NCBI RefSeq assembly: GCF_010389155.1
Contig: NC_057765.1
Location: 22,446,980-22,510,979 of the forward strand
DNA: 64,000 nt
Direction of reading: 5' to 3'
From: Erigeron canadensis
Taxonomy: Eukaryota > Streptophyta > Magnoliopsida > Asterales > Asteraceae
Shown here one piece after another: positions 11,224 through 23,493 of the stretch. Under the pieces are notes generated by a model. It was given only the letters and a program-made list of their open reading frames with translations, was not told where the DNA came from and searched no databases. The position numbers were made by a program, and so were the translations under genes. Every line of letters begins with the position of its first letter. Position 1 is the stretch's first letter.

Positions 11224-11722
11224 TGTAACAAGTAGTCAAATAGCCAAAGAGTAGTAAAAGTAGTTACGGCATGTATAAAAGCATGAGTAGTATTCCTTTC
11301 ACCCCGAAATAAGTAAAGAAAAAGGGGCTACGAAGACTCACAGTGATCTGCTACAAGCGTAGTTCTACAAGCACAGGGTATAAGCACAGATATAGTAAAA
11401 TATATCTACTCGAATCCAAGTATGTCTTGATGTCAACCTAATCACAAACCATTGAGCATAGATGGATACATGTATTAGTTCTCGTGATTATTTATTTACT
11501 AAGTGTCCTTGATGTACTGATGATTTGGTTCACTAAAGATCCTTAAACGTTTGACTCAACAGTGTTTTTCATACACTAGACTCGTAATGAACGTCTTTAA
11601 ACTCGCACTTTGATAAACAAGATCGAATATGTCTTGATTATACCTTAATTAGGGTTTCCTTGTACATGATAGACTTGGATTACAACGAAGTATAAAATCT
11701 GATTTCTACAACTAACGAAAAT

Positions 11723-12060
11723 AGACTTTAAATTCGTAAGGTGTATCTGAACGAAGATAAACCTTAAATTCGTAAGGTGTATCTGAACAAAGATAGACCT
11801 TAAATTCGTAAGGTGTATTTGAACGAAGATAAACCTTAAATTCGTAAGGTGTATCTGAACGAAGATAAACCTTAAATTCGTTAGGTGTATCTGAACGAAG
11901 ATAAACCTTAAATTCGTAAGGTGTATCTGAACGAAGATAAACCTTAAATTCGTTAGGTGTATCTGAACGAAGATAAACCTTAAATTCGTAAGGTGTATCT
12001 GAACGAAGATAAACCTTAAATTCGTTAGGTGTATCTGAACGAAGATAGACCTTAAATTTG
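11723..12060. repeat. 36-bp tandem repeat in LTR of D (9 copies)
   Basis: Nine units of a 36-base repeat (CCTTAAATTCGTAAGGTGTA plus TCTGAACGAAGATAAA), with GTAA/GTTA variants alternating in the distal half. The sister LTR has seven. Confidence 0.9.
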
Positions 12061-12831
12061 TTTGAGGACTTAAGTTTGTTTGGAGCTTAAGTTCGTTTTG
12101 AAGCTTAACTTCGTTTTGGAAGACTTAAATTCGTTTCTAGGATACTAAATTCGTTTTAAGTGTTTTTAGGACGAATTTGGGACTGTTCAACAAAAACGAG
12201 GGTTTTGAAGATTAAGACACGTTTACGACCCAAATTTGATCACGAAAAGGTTACTAAACACTTTTAGACACAAACCCACTAACTTTTAACACGATTTTTA
12301 CACCAAAAATGGACCAAATCATCAAGAACATACACTTGAAAAGTAAACTTTTATTTTGATGAAAATCTCAAAATTTGCTGTCATTACCTGAAAATCGATA
12401 CTAGAAATATGTTTTGATTATCACAAGGAAGCTAAAAATGCAAGAAATCTTGGTTTAACAACTCAAAATCAAATGATGAATTTTTGTGGGTGAAGATGGT
12501 GAATGTATGTGTGTGTTTTTAGAGAGAGAGAGAGAGGTGAGATGGGGGGGGGGAATGGTGAAGAAGTAGAAAAATGGGGTTTTCTAACCCTTTTATAGTT
12601 TTCCCTTAATTAATGATTCTAATAACTGTAGGGTCTAAATGAAACATTTTCAGACTAGAATTTCTTGAATACAATCGCTTACGTCTTGAAACCTAACATT
12701 CTTATCACAATAGACGATAGACGCGTCTTATAATTTAAGATTTAAGAGTGAATAGATCTTCATGTGAGCACATATTCGAAACTAGAACATATCATGGATT
12801 TATTTAAATTATTTCTAAGGCGGTTGTTACA

Positions 12832-12846
12832 TTCTCCCCCACTTAA
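12832..12846 (-). promoter_or_regulatory. Polypurine tract of element D
   Basis: The minus strand reads AAGTGGGGGAGAA directly before the LTR start TGTAACAACC. It primes plus-strand DNA synthesis. Confidence 0.88.
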
Positions 12847-13073
12847 AGGAATTGCGTCCCGAAATTCGAATTTACACATCATGTTTCATGCTTCGCTTGC
12901 ACACTAAGTTTACAAGTATTAGATTGCATGTTTAGTGCTAAGTGTATTTGCATCAAGAGTAACAAGTAGCATGCTTCACATTGATTTTTCTAAATATCAC
13001 ATTGCATAATAAGCATCAAGTACCAAGTTAGGAATTAAGTCCTTAAGTTTACTTGCTAGACTAGGATAATACG

Positions 13074-14414
13074 CTAAGCGAACAGATGCGGATACTTAAG
13101 CTTCATCTGATCTTCTCGTTCCCAAGTGAATTCTGGACCTCTACGGGAGTTCCAACGAACTTTCACCATAGTATACTTATGTCTCTTGAGCTTTTTGACT
13201 ATTCGTTCTAGAATTTCCACGGGTTCTTCCTTGAAGGTTAGGTTACTGTCTACTCGTATTTCGTTCAAAGGAACATATGTTGTTTCATCGGCTAGGCACT
13301 TCTTGAGGTTCGATACGTGGAAGACATCGTGTACGTTACTTAGTTCTTGGGGAAGTTTCAAACGGTAGGCTACTGCACCAATGCGCTCTACGATCTCAAA
13401 CGGTCCGACATATCTTGGAGCTAGTTTCCCTCTCTTTATGAATCTGACCACGCCCTTCCATGGCGAAACTTTAAGCATTACTCGATCACCAACCTGAAAC
13501 TCTAAAGGTTTCCTTCGGTTGTCTGCATATTTCTTTTGTCTGTCTCTTGCTTTCAGAAGATTCTCCTTGATTTGAGCAACTCTTTCAGTAGTTTCGAGGA
13601 TGATCTCTGGACCTATTAGTTGCATGTCTCCTACTTCGTGCCATGCGAGTGGAGATCGACATTTCCTTCCGTACAAAACCTCATAAGGTGGACACCCGAT
13701 ACTTGCGTGATAACTGTTGTTATACGAGAATTCGACTAATGGGAGATGAGTGTCCCAACTTCCTCCAAAGTCTATGACACAGGCTCTTAGCATGTCTTCG
13801 AGTGTTTGAATCGTTCTCTCACTCTGTCCGTCTGACTGCGGATGGTAGGCTGTGCTCATATCGATTCGCGTTCCCAAAGCTCGTTGTAATGATCTCCAAA
13901 ATCCTGAGGTAAATCGACTATCCCTATCACTAATGATTGATACAGGGACACCGTGTTTAGCTACAATCTCTTTAAGATACAGACGTGCATACTGCTCCAT
14001 AGAATAATCTTCACGTATAGGTATGAAATGCGCTGACTTGGTCAATTGATCTACCACCACCCATATAGCATCTTTACCACTACTCGTTCTTGGTAACTTC
14101 GTGACAAAATCCATAGTGATCTTCTCCCACTTCCAGCTGGGAAGCTCTGGTTGTGTTAGTAGTCCTCCTGGCTTCTTATGTTCCGCTTTAACTCTCGAAC
14201 ACGTTAGACACTTGCTCACGTAAACTGCCACATCGCTCTTCATCCCTGGCCACCAAAATAAATCTCGCAAGTCTTGATACATCTTATCTATCCCCGGATG
14301 TATAGAGTATCCTGCCTTGTGCGCTTCATCCATTATCAGTTTCCTTAGTCCTCCGTACAGTGGTATCCACATCCGATCACAAAAGTACAGTCCTCCATCA
14401 TTCCCTTGAGTAAA
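13074..14414 (-). pseudogene. Gypsy integrase with chromodomain-like tail (element D pol, 3' part)
   Basis: Continues in the RT frame after a TGA at 14415-14417. The zinc-binding part has [10 protein letters not shown] and CLTCSRVK. The catalytic core shows [22 protein letters not shown] and [12 protein letters not shown] with the downstream Glu of the D,D-35-E set. [17 protein letters not shown] block follows, then a tail with [15 protein letters not shown] and KYPHLF, resembling the chromodomain end that directs chromovirus integration. It inserts the cDNA into the host genome. The end at 13074 is natural. Confidence 0.9.
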
Positions 14415-17186
14415 TCATTCTATCATACCTCCAAGCCCTTCTTTATCAATGTTCTCTTTCTTGTTTGCTTCTACTTGTGCCCCAATAACCCTATCCTTCA
14501 GACTGTTATGCACAGTAATGCTCATGGCTCTAATTCGTCTTGGTCTAACTCTATCCTTCCTACTCAAGGCGTCTGCTACTACATTTGCCTTTCCGGGATG
14601 ATATCGAATCTCACAATCGTAGTCGCTAAACAACTCTAGCCATCGTCTCTGGCGCATATTAAGGTCTTTCTGAGTGAAGATATGCTGAAGGCTCTTATGG
14701 TCAGTGTAGATCACACTCTTTGTCCCGTATAGATAATGTCTCCAACACTTGAGTGCAAAAACGATAGCTCCCAACTCCAAATCGTGTGTCGTATAGTTCT
14801 TTTCGTGAATCTTCAGTTGACGTGAGGCATATGCAATGACCTTGCCTCGCTGCATCAGCACACATCCTAAGCCTTGACCCGACGCGTCGCAATAAACGAT
14901 AAAATCATCGGTCCCTTCAGGAAGACTTAAGACTGGGGCATTACATAACTTCTCTTTCAAGATTCTGAAAGCTTCTTCTTGTTTCTCTCCCCATTCGAAA
15001 CTCCTATCTTTATGCGTCAACAGGGTAAGAGGTTGTGCGATCTTTGAGAAGTTCTCGATAAATCGTCGGTAGTAGCCTGCTAAACCGAGAAACTGTCTGA
15101 TCTCTGTCGGTGTCTCTGGCCTTCTCCAATTCTCTACTGCTTCTATTTTACTGGGGTCGACCTTGATTCCATTTTTGTCAACTACATGGCCCAAAAACTT
15201 TACTTCCTCCAACCAAAATTCACATTTTGAAAACTTCCCGTACAACTTTTCAGCTCTTAGAAGTTCTAAGGCTTTCCTCAAGTGCAATTCATGCTCCTGT
15301 TTCGTCTTGGAATAAATGAGGATGTCGTCGATGAATACGATGATGAATTTATCAAGGTAGGGTCTACATACACGGTTCATGAGATCCATGAAAACGGCGG
15401 GTGCGTTCGTCAGACCAAAAGGCATCACTAAGAACTCAAAGTGCCCATATCTCGTGCCAAACGCCGTTTTCGGTACGTCTTCTTCACGAACTCTTAACTG
15501 ATGATAGCCCGATCGAAGATCGATTTTTGAGAAGTACTTTGCGCCTTGCAATTGATCAAACAAATCATCGATGCGCGGTAAAGGATATCGATTCTTAATG
15601 GTTAACTTGTTGAGCTCACGATAATCAATGCACATGCGAAAAGATCCGTCCTTCTTCTTTACAAATAGTATCGGTGCGCCCCATGGCGATGAACTTGGTC
15701 GAATGAATCCCTTATCTTGTAACTCTTGCAACTGTGACTCGAGTTCTTGCATTTCAGAAGGTGCTAAACGATATGGTGTCTTTGCTACCGGCATAGCATC
15801 AGGAATGAGATCGATTCGGAATTCGACTTGGCGAGACGGGGGTAATCCCTGGATGTCATCAGGAAAGACATCGGGAAATTCACGAACTATTTGTATATCA
15901 GCTAGTTTGGTTACTTTAGTTGTTGTGCTCATTAGGATGTGTTTGTGTGTCTCGGGTCTCTCGCCTTGAATTTCTAATACCTCTCCCCCACTTAAGGGGA
16001 TTCTAAGAATTTTTGCACGACATACAATGGTTGCATCTACCCGGGATAACCAATCCATCCCCACTATTACATCGAAGCTACCCATTTCAAACAGGATTAG
16101 ATCTATATAGTATGAATGAGTATCTAGTGTTAACACACATTTAGGCACAAATTTGTCAAGTTTAGAGATTTCACCACTAGCTACCTCTATTTCATAGCAA
16201 GCATGAGTACGGATGGGTTTCACGTTAATAATACACACGAAGTTAGTGGAGATAAAACTATGGTCGGCACCCGTATCGAATAACACAGTAGCTAGATGAT
16301 TATTTAAGAGAAATGTACCCGTGACAACGTTAGGATCGTTAGCAGCTTCCACCGCGTTCAAGGCAAAGACTCGGCCCCTGGCCTGCTGGGCTTGGTTAAC
16401 TCTGGGAGGATTTGGTGCTGCAATCTGCAATGAATTCTGATTAGCTGCGGCTGGAATGGGTCGTCTAGCAACTCTTGGGCAAACATTCCGGTAGTGATCA
16501 GTGCTACCGCACTCGTAGCATCCTCCGCGATTGACTGGTGGGTTTCTAGCGTTCAACGGTGCTACATGAGGTGGTGCTGCTGGAGCTCTGGCAATCCTGC
16601 AATCTCTAGCCAAATGTCCAAACTTCTGACAATTCTGACAAAATCGGCATGGCACTGCTGTTGAATGATGATAAGTACAAGTAGCACACTGTGGAAATTG
16701 GCCAACATACGCCTTCTGCCCCGGCTCAACTGCTGCAAACACCTTTCCAACTCTAACCCTCTTGTCAGCTCTGAAGTCCCTTCTTTTACTGGGTCCACCA
16801 AAGTCTCTTTTCTTCTCTGCAGACCTTGTCAGTGTCCCAGCCCTAACCAAGTCATCAGTCATGGCACTGGTTCTTCGAATTGCTTCTTCAATCGAGTAAG
16901 GAGGAATGCCAGTCAGGGTGTTACGGATCTGAGGAATGAGACCATAGATGTATCTCTCAATCAACTTTGACTCAGGAGTCACCAAATGTGGTACCAATCT
17001 AGCCAACTCTTGAAACTTGCTAGTATACTCTACATGGCCAGATCCCACCATGGTGTGGTGCCAAAACTCTTGCTCAATCTTCTGCATCTCATTTAGTGGA
17101 CAAAATCGGTTCTTCATCATCTCTTTAAACTGATCCCATGGTGTCTCGAAAGTAGTAGTTCTTCCACGGGCTCTTAACAAACTATT
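14415..17186 (-). pseudogene. Gag C-terminus, protease, RT and RNase H (element D)
   Basis: About 920 codons open between two TGA stops. Order: gag core ([16 protein letters not shown]), two CX2CX4HX4C zinc knuckles ([14 protein letters not shown] and [14 protein letters not shown]), aspartic protease with [13 protein letters not shown] with [21 protein letters not shown] and [11 protein letters not shown], and RNase H with [13 protein letters not shown] and [10 protein letters not shown]. Catalytic residues of all three enzymes are present. The flanking stops lie in frame with gag upstream and integrase downstream, so the ancestral product was one polyprotein. Confidence 0.92.
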
Positions 17187-17807
17187 TCACCATGACAGTG
17201 CATCATCGGTGAATGAACCTCCAGTGAATCTTACCCTCTGATGAGATGGACATTCACTTATGTCCATGACTGCTTCCAACTTCTCCAACCACTTCATAAA
17301 CACACCAGCTCCTCCTTTCCCGTTATAATCTGGGGGACCACACTTCTTAAACTCGGTGTAACTGCAACCTCTTCTCCCCATAGCATACTCATCATTTCTA
17401 GGAATTCTTCTGGGTCCAGGGCCCACATACACACCATCATTAACAAACTCCACTTCGGGGTCAAAGTTCTCTGGTTCTTGATTCACTTGTTGCGGTGCAA
17501 CTCTTACAGATTCAGCTTCAACTTCAGGTGCTCTTCGGTTCTGGTTCGGGATAGCACCTATTGCAGCAGTCACTTGTTCGATGATAGTAGGCATTGAAGC
17601 TGCCAACTGCTCTGCAATGATAGTAGCTAAATCAGGGTTCTCGCCATAACCCATGCCATCACCACGACCACCACGACCTCTACCACGGCCTCTTCCTTGC
17701 TGCCCTCCACAACCTCCTCTCGGGTTGCCACGACCACCTCCAGGGTTACCACGACCAACACCATTATCTTGTGCTTCGACATTCGGGTTTGCTCTTGTTC
17801 GCACCAT
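17187..17807 (-). pseudogene. Gag N-terminus (element D)
   Basis: Starts at the ATG at 17805-17807 (MVRTRANPNVE). An Arg/Gly-rich low-complexity region comes first, then a helical stretch and the start of the retrotransposon gag domain (CGPPDYNGKGGAGVFMKWLE, ending FTDDALSW). It stops at TGA 17187-17189 where related gags have a second Trp, consistent with TGG to TGA. The next codons continue in frame into the rest of gag. Confidence 0.85.
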
Positions 17808-18711
17808 TTTCCCTATATTAGGAAAAGACGGGTTCGGCGTTAGAATGAAGGAATAGTCATTCGTGACGTCAATTACGCACTCTCAACACACTCGTGTTAG
17901 TTTTCTAGAATCCTAAACATTTTACTTTCAAGATCACATGTAATTCAAGAGATTGAGCATTATGTCTAAAAAGTAAACATTATCATCAATATCAACCATG
18001 CAGCACAGAGTAATATTACAATAGAATCTTCGTTTCATGAAAGATAGTTTGCAAGATGAATACTACAACCATTTCAACTTAATTGAAAATTTTTAATTCT
18101 GATCACTTTTCGACAGCCAAAGTGTGGTCCGGGTCTAACACCTACATCCGTTGCACTAGCGGTGTATGTATACAGGGTGTACCAGCGGCTAACCCTCCAC
18201 ACCTTTAGTACATCTAATGCAAGGTCGGCTCACGGTACTCACATGCTCCCTAGACATTGGCAAAGGTATGTATACAGGGTGTACCAGCGGCTAACCCTCC
18301 ACCCGACCAATACCTATTGAACATGCCAGAGTTGCTACCACGCTCTAACCATCTAAGGCACGATCCATGTTGCCATCAAGTCCATAGTAAATATACCACA
18401 CGCGAAAAGTTGATCAGGCTTTTCTGTGATGATATATCGCCATACTTCCTTGCTAACAATACTTCATATCGCTAACTTATTATTATTATTTAAATTTAAC
18501 ACATCTCATAGATCGAATACCAATAGTATGAGTACACGTGGTAAGGTAGCATGGTTCTAGGGCCTGCGCATGAATGAGTATAATAGCATGAATATCGCAG
18601 ATATAGATAAAATCCATAGAGTTTGAATGCACACATAATTCCTATCATGCATGCTACGTGCGGTTCCTAAGTTATAGTCTAGGCAAAACCACCTAATTCA
18701 CTATAACCACG
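17808..18711 (-). other. 5' leader of element D, no gene
   Basis: About 900 bases of untranslated leader between the primer site and gag. It contains a perfect direct repeat of at least 32 bases (starting TATGTATACAGGGTGTACCA) at about 18166-18201 and 18268-18303, roughly 100 bases apart, each itself containing a short GTATAC-type palindrome. Packaging or dimerisation is a possible role, unproven. Confidence 0.6.
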
Positions 18712-18723
18712 GCTCTGATACCA
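18712..18723 (-). promoter_or_regulatory. Primer binding site of element D
   Basis: The minus strand reads TGGTATCAGAGC, complementary to initiator tRNA-Met, three bases from the LTR end. Confidence 0.93.
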
Positions 18724-18726
18724 ATC

Positions 18727-20898
18727 TGTAACACCCCGACAGCGGCGGAAAACTCGGGATGTAAGATAAAGCACACGCGCACATGGATGTTACATAGGAA
18801 TACTAAATGAGTGCTTAGGATAAACATAAATAGTCAATTTTATAACCCAACAAGCATAGTAGTAGTTATTACACACACAAGTTCAACAAAGATGATCAAA
18901 TCAAGTACGAAAGGTTCCCAGGCAGGGGATACGATTGGGCATATTGCCACCCAACACAAAGTACAAGCATGCAAACTCCAACCCTAAATCCTGAAGTCTG
19001 CTAATAGTCCCATGCTACCACTCCTAGCCACGATTAGCCTGATTACCTGAAAGGAATACTTAAAAGAGTCAACACAAAGGTTGGTGAGTTCGTAGGTTTG
19101 AGTATAAACAAGTAGTATAAAAGCATTTTATACCGCCAATAGATCTCAAGTATTAAGTCGTATGTAGTAGCTAGTGACCAACTTGCACATAAGTAAGCGA
19201 GCACACACAATTCTCGATAGGACCGGCTAATAGTATCAATAGAGCACACACAATCCTCAATAGGACCGGCTAATAGTATCAATAGAGCACACACAATCCT
19301 CAATAGGACCGGCTAATAGTATCAATAGAGCACACACAATCCTCAATAGGACCAGCTAATATGTAACAAGTAGTCAAATAGCCAAAGAGTAGTAAAAGTA
19401 GTTACGGCATGTATAAAAGCATGAGTAGTATTCCTTTCACCCCGAAATAAGTAAAGAAAAAGGGGCTACGAAGACTCACAGTGATCTGCTACAAGCGTAG
19501 TTCTACAAGCACAGGGTATAAGCACAGATATAGTAAAATATATCTACTCGAATCCAAGTATGTCTTGATGTCAACCTAATCACAAACCATTGAGCATAGA
19601 TGGATACATGTATTAGTTCTCGTGATTATTTATTTACTAAGTGTCCTTGATGTACTGATGATTTGGTTCACTAAAGATCCTTAAACGTTTGACTCAACAG
19701 TGTTTTTCATACACTAGACTCGTAATGAACGTCTTTAAACTCGCACTTTGATAAACAAGATCGAATATGTCTTGATTATACCTTAATTAGGGTTTCCTTG
19801 TACATGATAGACTTGGATTACAACGAAGTATAAAATCTGATTTCTACAACTAACGAAAATAGACTTTAAATTCGTAAGGTGTATCTGAACGAAGATAAAC
19901 CTTAAATTCGTAAGGTGTATCTGAACGAAGATAGACCTTAAATTCGTAAGGTGTATCTGAACGAAGATAAACCTTAAATTCGTAAGGTGTATCTGAACGA
20001 AGATAAACCTTAAATTCGTTAGGTGTATCTGAACGAAGATAAACCTTAAATTCGTAAGGTGTATCTGAACGAAGATAAACCTTAAATTCGTTAGGTGTAT
20101 CTGAACGAAGATAGACCTTAAATTCGTTTGAGGACTTAAGTTTGTTTGGAGCTTAAGTTCGTTTTGAAGCTTAACTTCGTTTTGGAAGACTTAAATTCGT
20201 TTCTAGGATACTAAATTCGTTTTAAGTGTTTTTAGGACGAATTTGGGACTGTTCAACAAAAACGAGGGTTTTGAAGATTAAGACACGTTTACGACCCAAA
20301 TTTGATCACGAAAAGGTTACTAAACACTTTTAGACACAAACCCACTAACTTTTAACACGATTTTTACACCAAAAATGGACCAAATCATCAAGAACATACA
20401 CTTGAAAAGTAAACTTTTATTTTGATGAAAATCTCAAAATTTGCTGTCATTACCTGAAAATCGATACTAGAAATATGTTTTGATTATCACAAGGAAGCTA
20501 AAAATGCAAGAAATCTTGGTTTAACAACTCAAAATCAAATGATGAATTTTTGTGGGTGAAGATGGTGAATGTATGTGTGTGTTTTTAGAGAGAGAGAGAG
20601 AGAGGTGAGATGGGGGGGGGAATGGTGAAGAAGTAGAAAAATGGGGTTTTCTAACCCTTTTATAGTTTTCCCTTAATTAATGATTCTAATAATTGTAGGG
20701 TCTAAATGAAACATTTTCAGACTAGAATTTCTTGAATACAATCGCTTACGTCTTGAAACCTAACATTCTTATCACAATAGACCATAGACGCGTCTTATAA
20801 TTTAAGATTTAAGAGTGAATAGATCTTCATGTGAGCACATATTCGAAACTAGAACATATCATGGATTTATTTAAATTATTTCTAAGGCGGTTGTTACA
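18727..20898 (-). repeat. 5' LTR of element D
   Basis: 2172 bp with the same TGTAACACCCC...GTTGTTACA ends as the 3' LTR. It carries four units of the 43-bp repeat (19200-19363) and seven units of the 36-bp repeat (19861-20128), versus nine in the partner. Confidence 0.95.
19861..20128. repeat. 36-bp tandem repeat in 5' LTR of D (7 copies)
   Basis: Same unit as at 11723-12060, with two fewer copies. This accounts for nearly all of the 71-bp LTR length difference. Confidence 0.9.
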
Positions 20899-20903
20899 CA
20901 AAA
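20899..20903. repeat. Target-site duplication of element D (right)
   Basis: CAAAA, partner of 10584-10588. Confidence 0.92.
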
Positions 20904-22218
20904 GTTCATCTTTCGGATCAAGAACTCCTAAACCATGATTTTGTTGAATAGGAGTACCATATGTCTTGGACTCTAACATTTGAAACCTCTCCAAGATGTC
21001 ATCGACATACTTAGACTGGTGAATAAAGAATCCACCTTTCCTTTGATCTACTTGTAGTCCGAGGAAAAATTGTAATTCCCCCATAGCACTCATTTCAAAA
21101 ACATTTTTCATGCTCTTTTCAAACTCTTTGCACATCATTAAATTAGATGAACCAAAAATGATATCATCCACGTAAACTTGTACAATTAGATAATCTCGCT
21201 TCTTCCACTTGATAAACAATGTGCTATCTATCGATCCTCTTGTAAATCCATTTGTCAACAAATGCGTCGAAAATTTTTCATACCACACTCTGGGTGCTTG
21301 ATGCAATCCATAAAGAGCTTTATCCAATCGATATGCTCTTCTTGGATAAATCCGATCTTCAAACCCCGGTAGTTGGTAAAGATATACTTCTTCTTTGACT
21401 TCACCGTACAAGAAGGCACTCTTAACGTCTAACTGATACACCTTTATACCTTTGAAACTTGCAAAAGCTAAAAATAACCTTATAGCTTCAATCCTAGCAA
21501 CTGGTGCAAAAGTTTCGTTATAGTCATATCCTTCTCGTTGTGCAAACCCCTGAACAACCAAACGTGCTTTATTTCTGGTAACGATCCCTTTGTCATCTCG
21601 TTTGCATTTTTATACCCAACGAGTTCCAATCGGTTCTTTACCTCTAGGCACATCTACTAACTCCCAAACTCCAAGTTTTTCAAATTGAGCTAATTCTTCT
21701 TGTATAGCTTCAACCCAACATGGATCTTGAAGTGTTGCCTTAACATTCTTAGGTTCTACTTGTGAAATGAAACCATAATATAAATACTCAGTTATCAATC
21801 CAATGTCTTTCACTTCACAAAACAAACTAGTCAGATCCTTATTCAACTGATTTCTAGTTCTAACAGGTTCTGTAGCATTTCCAAGAATATTTTCAACTGG
21901 GTGATCCTTATTAATTCGATATTGAGGAACCGAATCAACATTCAAACTTTCTCCTAAATTTGTTCTAATCTGAAACTCAGGAGTATTATCGACATTCCGA
22001 GTAGGCGGAGATATAGGAGTATTATCCATGTGATCTCTTAAAATAATCACATCATCAATTTTCTCAGGATCTGAATAAGAATCATGACCATGTAGTGAAC
22101 TAAACACACTATCATAATCTATGTTTTTGCCACTTCCAGAATGTATAGCGGGCTTATGACTGACAATCTTGACATTCGTTCCAAAATCAACTTTGCCGGT
22201 CTGTTTGTTGTAAACCCG
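20904..22218 (-). pseudogene. Copia reverse transcriptase (element B pol, middle)
   Basis: Follows integrase after a TGA at 22219-22221. It holds the linker between integrase and RT, then RT motifs WVYKCKRDDKG-type (here a TAA at 21610-21612 replaces the Tyr codon), VARIEAIRLFLAFAS, YQLDVKSAFLYGEV, ALYGLHQAPRVWYEK, and the catalytic YVDDIIFGSS. RT copies the RNA into cDNA. The frame is cut at 20904 by element D and continues at 10583 into RNase H. Element C keeps an uninterrupted version of this segment for comparison. Confidence 0.9.
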
Positions 22219-23493
22219 TCAAATTGATGTTCCCGGTTTATAACCCATGAGAAATCCCTCTTCAACCTTTGAATCAAACTTTGACTCAGGTAAATATTTC
22301 AAGAAAGTACACGGTACACCAAATGGTTCAACATTCTGTAAATTTGGTTTCTTCTTATGTAGAAGCTCATAACATGTCTTATTATGACGCTTAACCACAG
22401 TAACCCTATTTAAAATATGACAAGCTGTATTCACCGCTTTCGCCCAAAACATAGTAGGAAGCCCTGAATCTGCAAGCATAGTTCTGGCTGTCTCGATTAG
22501 AGTCCTATTCTTCCTTTCAGCAACTCCATTCTGTTGTGGTTCATACGGAGAACTGTATTGATGTTGGATTCCCTTTGACAAACAAAAGACATCCATCACA
22601 TTATTCTTGAATTCAGTTCCATTGTCACTCCTGATTCTCTTAACACGAACTCCATAAATGTTTTCAGTTTCGACAAAGAAATTTATCAAAATCTGCGGAG
22701 TTTCATCTTTCGATTTAAGAAAGAATACCCATGAAAACCTCGAGTAATCATCAGCAACCACCAAATAGTAGTACATCCCACCGATACTTCTTACATTTAC
22801 TGGACCAAAGAAATCCATGTGAAGTAACTCAAAAGGATTGGCAATAGAATTTTCTTGTTTCGGTTTATGTGTAGACTTTTGCTGTTTACCTTTCAGACAA
22901 GGTGCACATTTTTCTTCCATTCCAAACCGTTTCATGGGAACGCCGTCAACCAAACCATGTTTGACAATGTCATTCATCTTTCGGAAATTGATATGTCTCA
23001 TTCTTCTATGCCATAGTAACGATTCAGATTCATTTGCTTTTGATAACAAGCAAACAGACTCCTCTGGATTATCAACACCTAACACAAGGCCATAGATGTC
23101 TCTCTTCCTAGGAGCTTTCAGCAGGATCCAGTCTTCAGGAACAACATATCCTGGTTTCAATATAAGTGCTTCTTTCTCATTAAAATGGACAGTGTTACCC
23201 TTGTCACAAATCTGAGAAACACTTAATAAATTATGTGATAACTGTTCCACATAATTGACTTTCTCCAGCGTAATCTTCCCATTGACAACATCACCTTGGC
23301 CTGAGATGTTGCCGCCCTTGGGACCGCCGAAACTAACATACGACCCATTTACATCTTCATAATTGGACAAAACGTTCTTGTCCCCTGTCATGTGCCAAGA
23401 ACATCCACTGTCAACGTACCAAAGACTGATAGGCTTCCTTGGTTCTCCCTGCACATCAGACAATAAGATGGTTAGTTTTTGAAGGGAACCCAA
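22219..23493 (-). pseudogene. Copia protease and integrase (element B pol, 5' part)
   Basis: Opens without an ATG (first codon TTG at 23491-23493) and overlaps the end of gag by about 22 bases in the -1 frame, so expression by ribosomal frameshift is likely. The protease shows LWYVDSGCSWHMTG with the catalytic Asp. Integrase has WHRRMRHINFRKM with the CAPCLKGKQQ zinc finger, then ELLHMDFFGP, RIRSDNGTEFKN and SPYEPQQNGVAERKNRTL, giving D, D and E. It ends at a TGA (22219-22221) where element C keeps CGA. Confidence 0.92.

Larger units (their letters stand above)
10589..12831 (-). repeat. 3' LTR of element D
   Basis: Starts TGTAACACCCC and ends GTTGTTACA on the plus strand; 2243 bp. It is near-identical to 18727-20898 but longer by about two units of a 36-bp tandem repeat. 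Confidence 0.95.
10589..20898 (-). mobile_element. Element D: full-length Ty3/gypsy chromovirus-type retrotransposon
   Basis: Two long LTRs (10589-12831 and 18727-20898), tRNA-Met primer site, polypurine tract and a gag-pol frame from 17807 to 13074, flanked by CAAAA. Order is gag, two zinc knuckles, protease, RT, RNase H, integrase and a C-terminal chromodomain-like segment. The LTRs differ by only about a dozen substitutions outside repeat-number changes (by eye, about 0.5%), so this is the youngest large insertion here. Two in-frame TGA codons are the only obvious lesions in the coding region. Confidence 0.95.

Noticed and set aside
11062..12060. Regular direct repeats resembling a CRISPR array
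   Set aside because: The units are contiguous tandem repeats without unique spacers, in a plant LTR.
13126..15969. Plus-strand ORFs opposite the pol of element D
   Set aside because: Antisense shadows of a well-supported minus-strand polyprotein.
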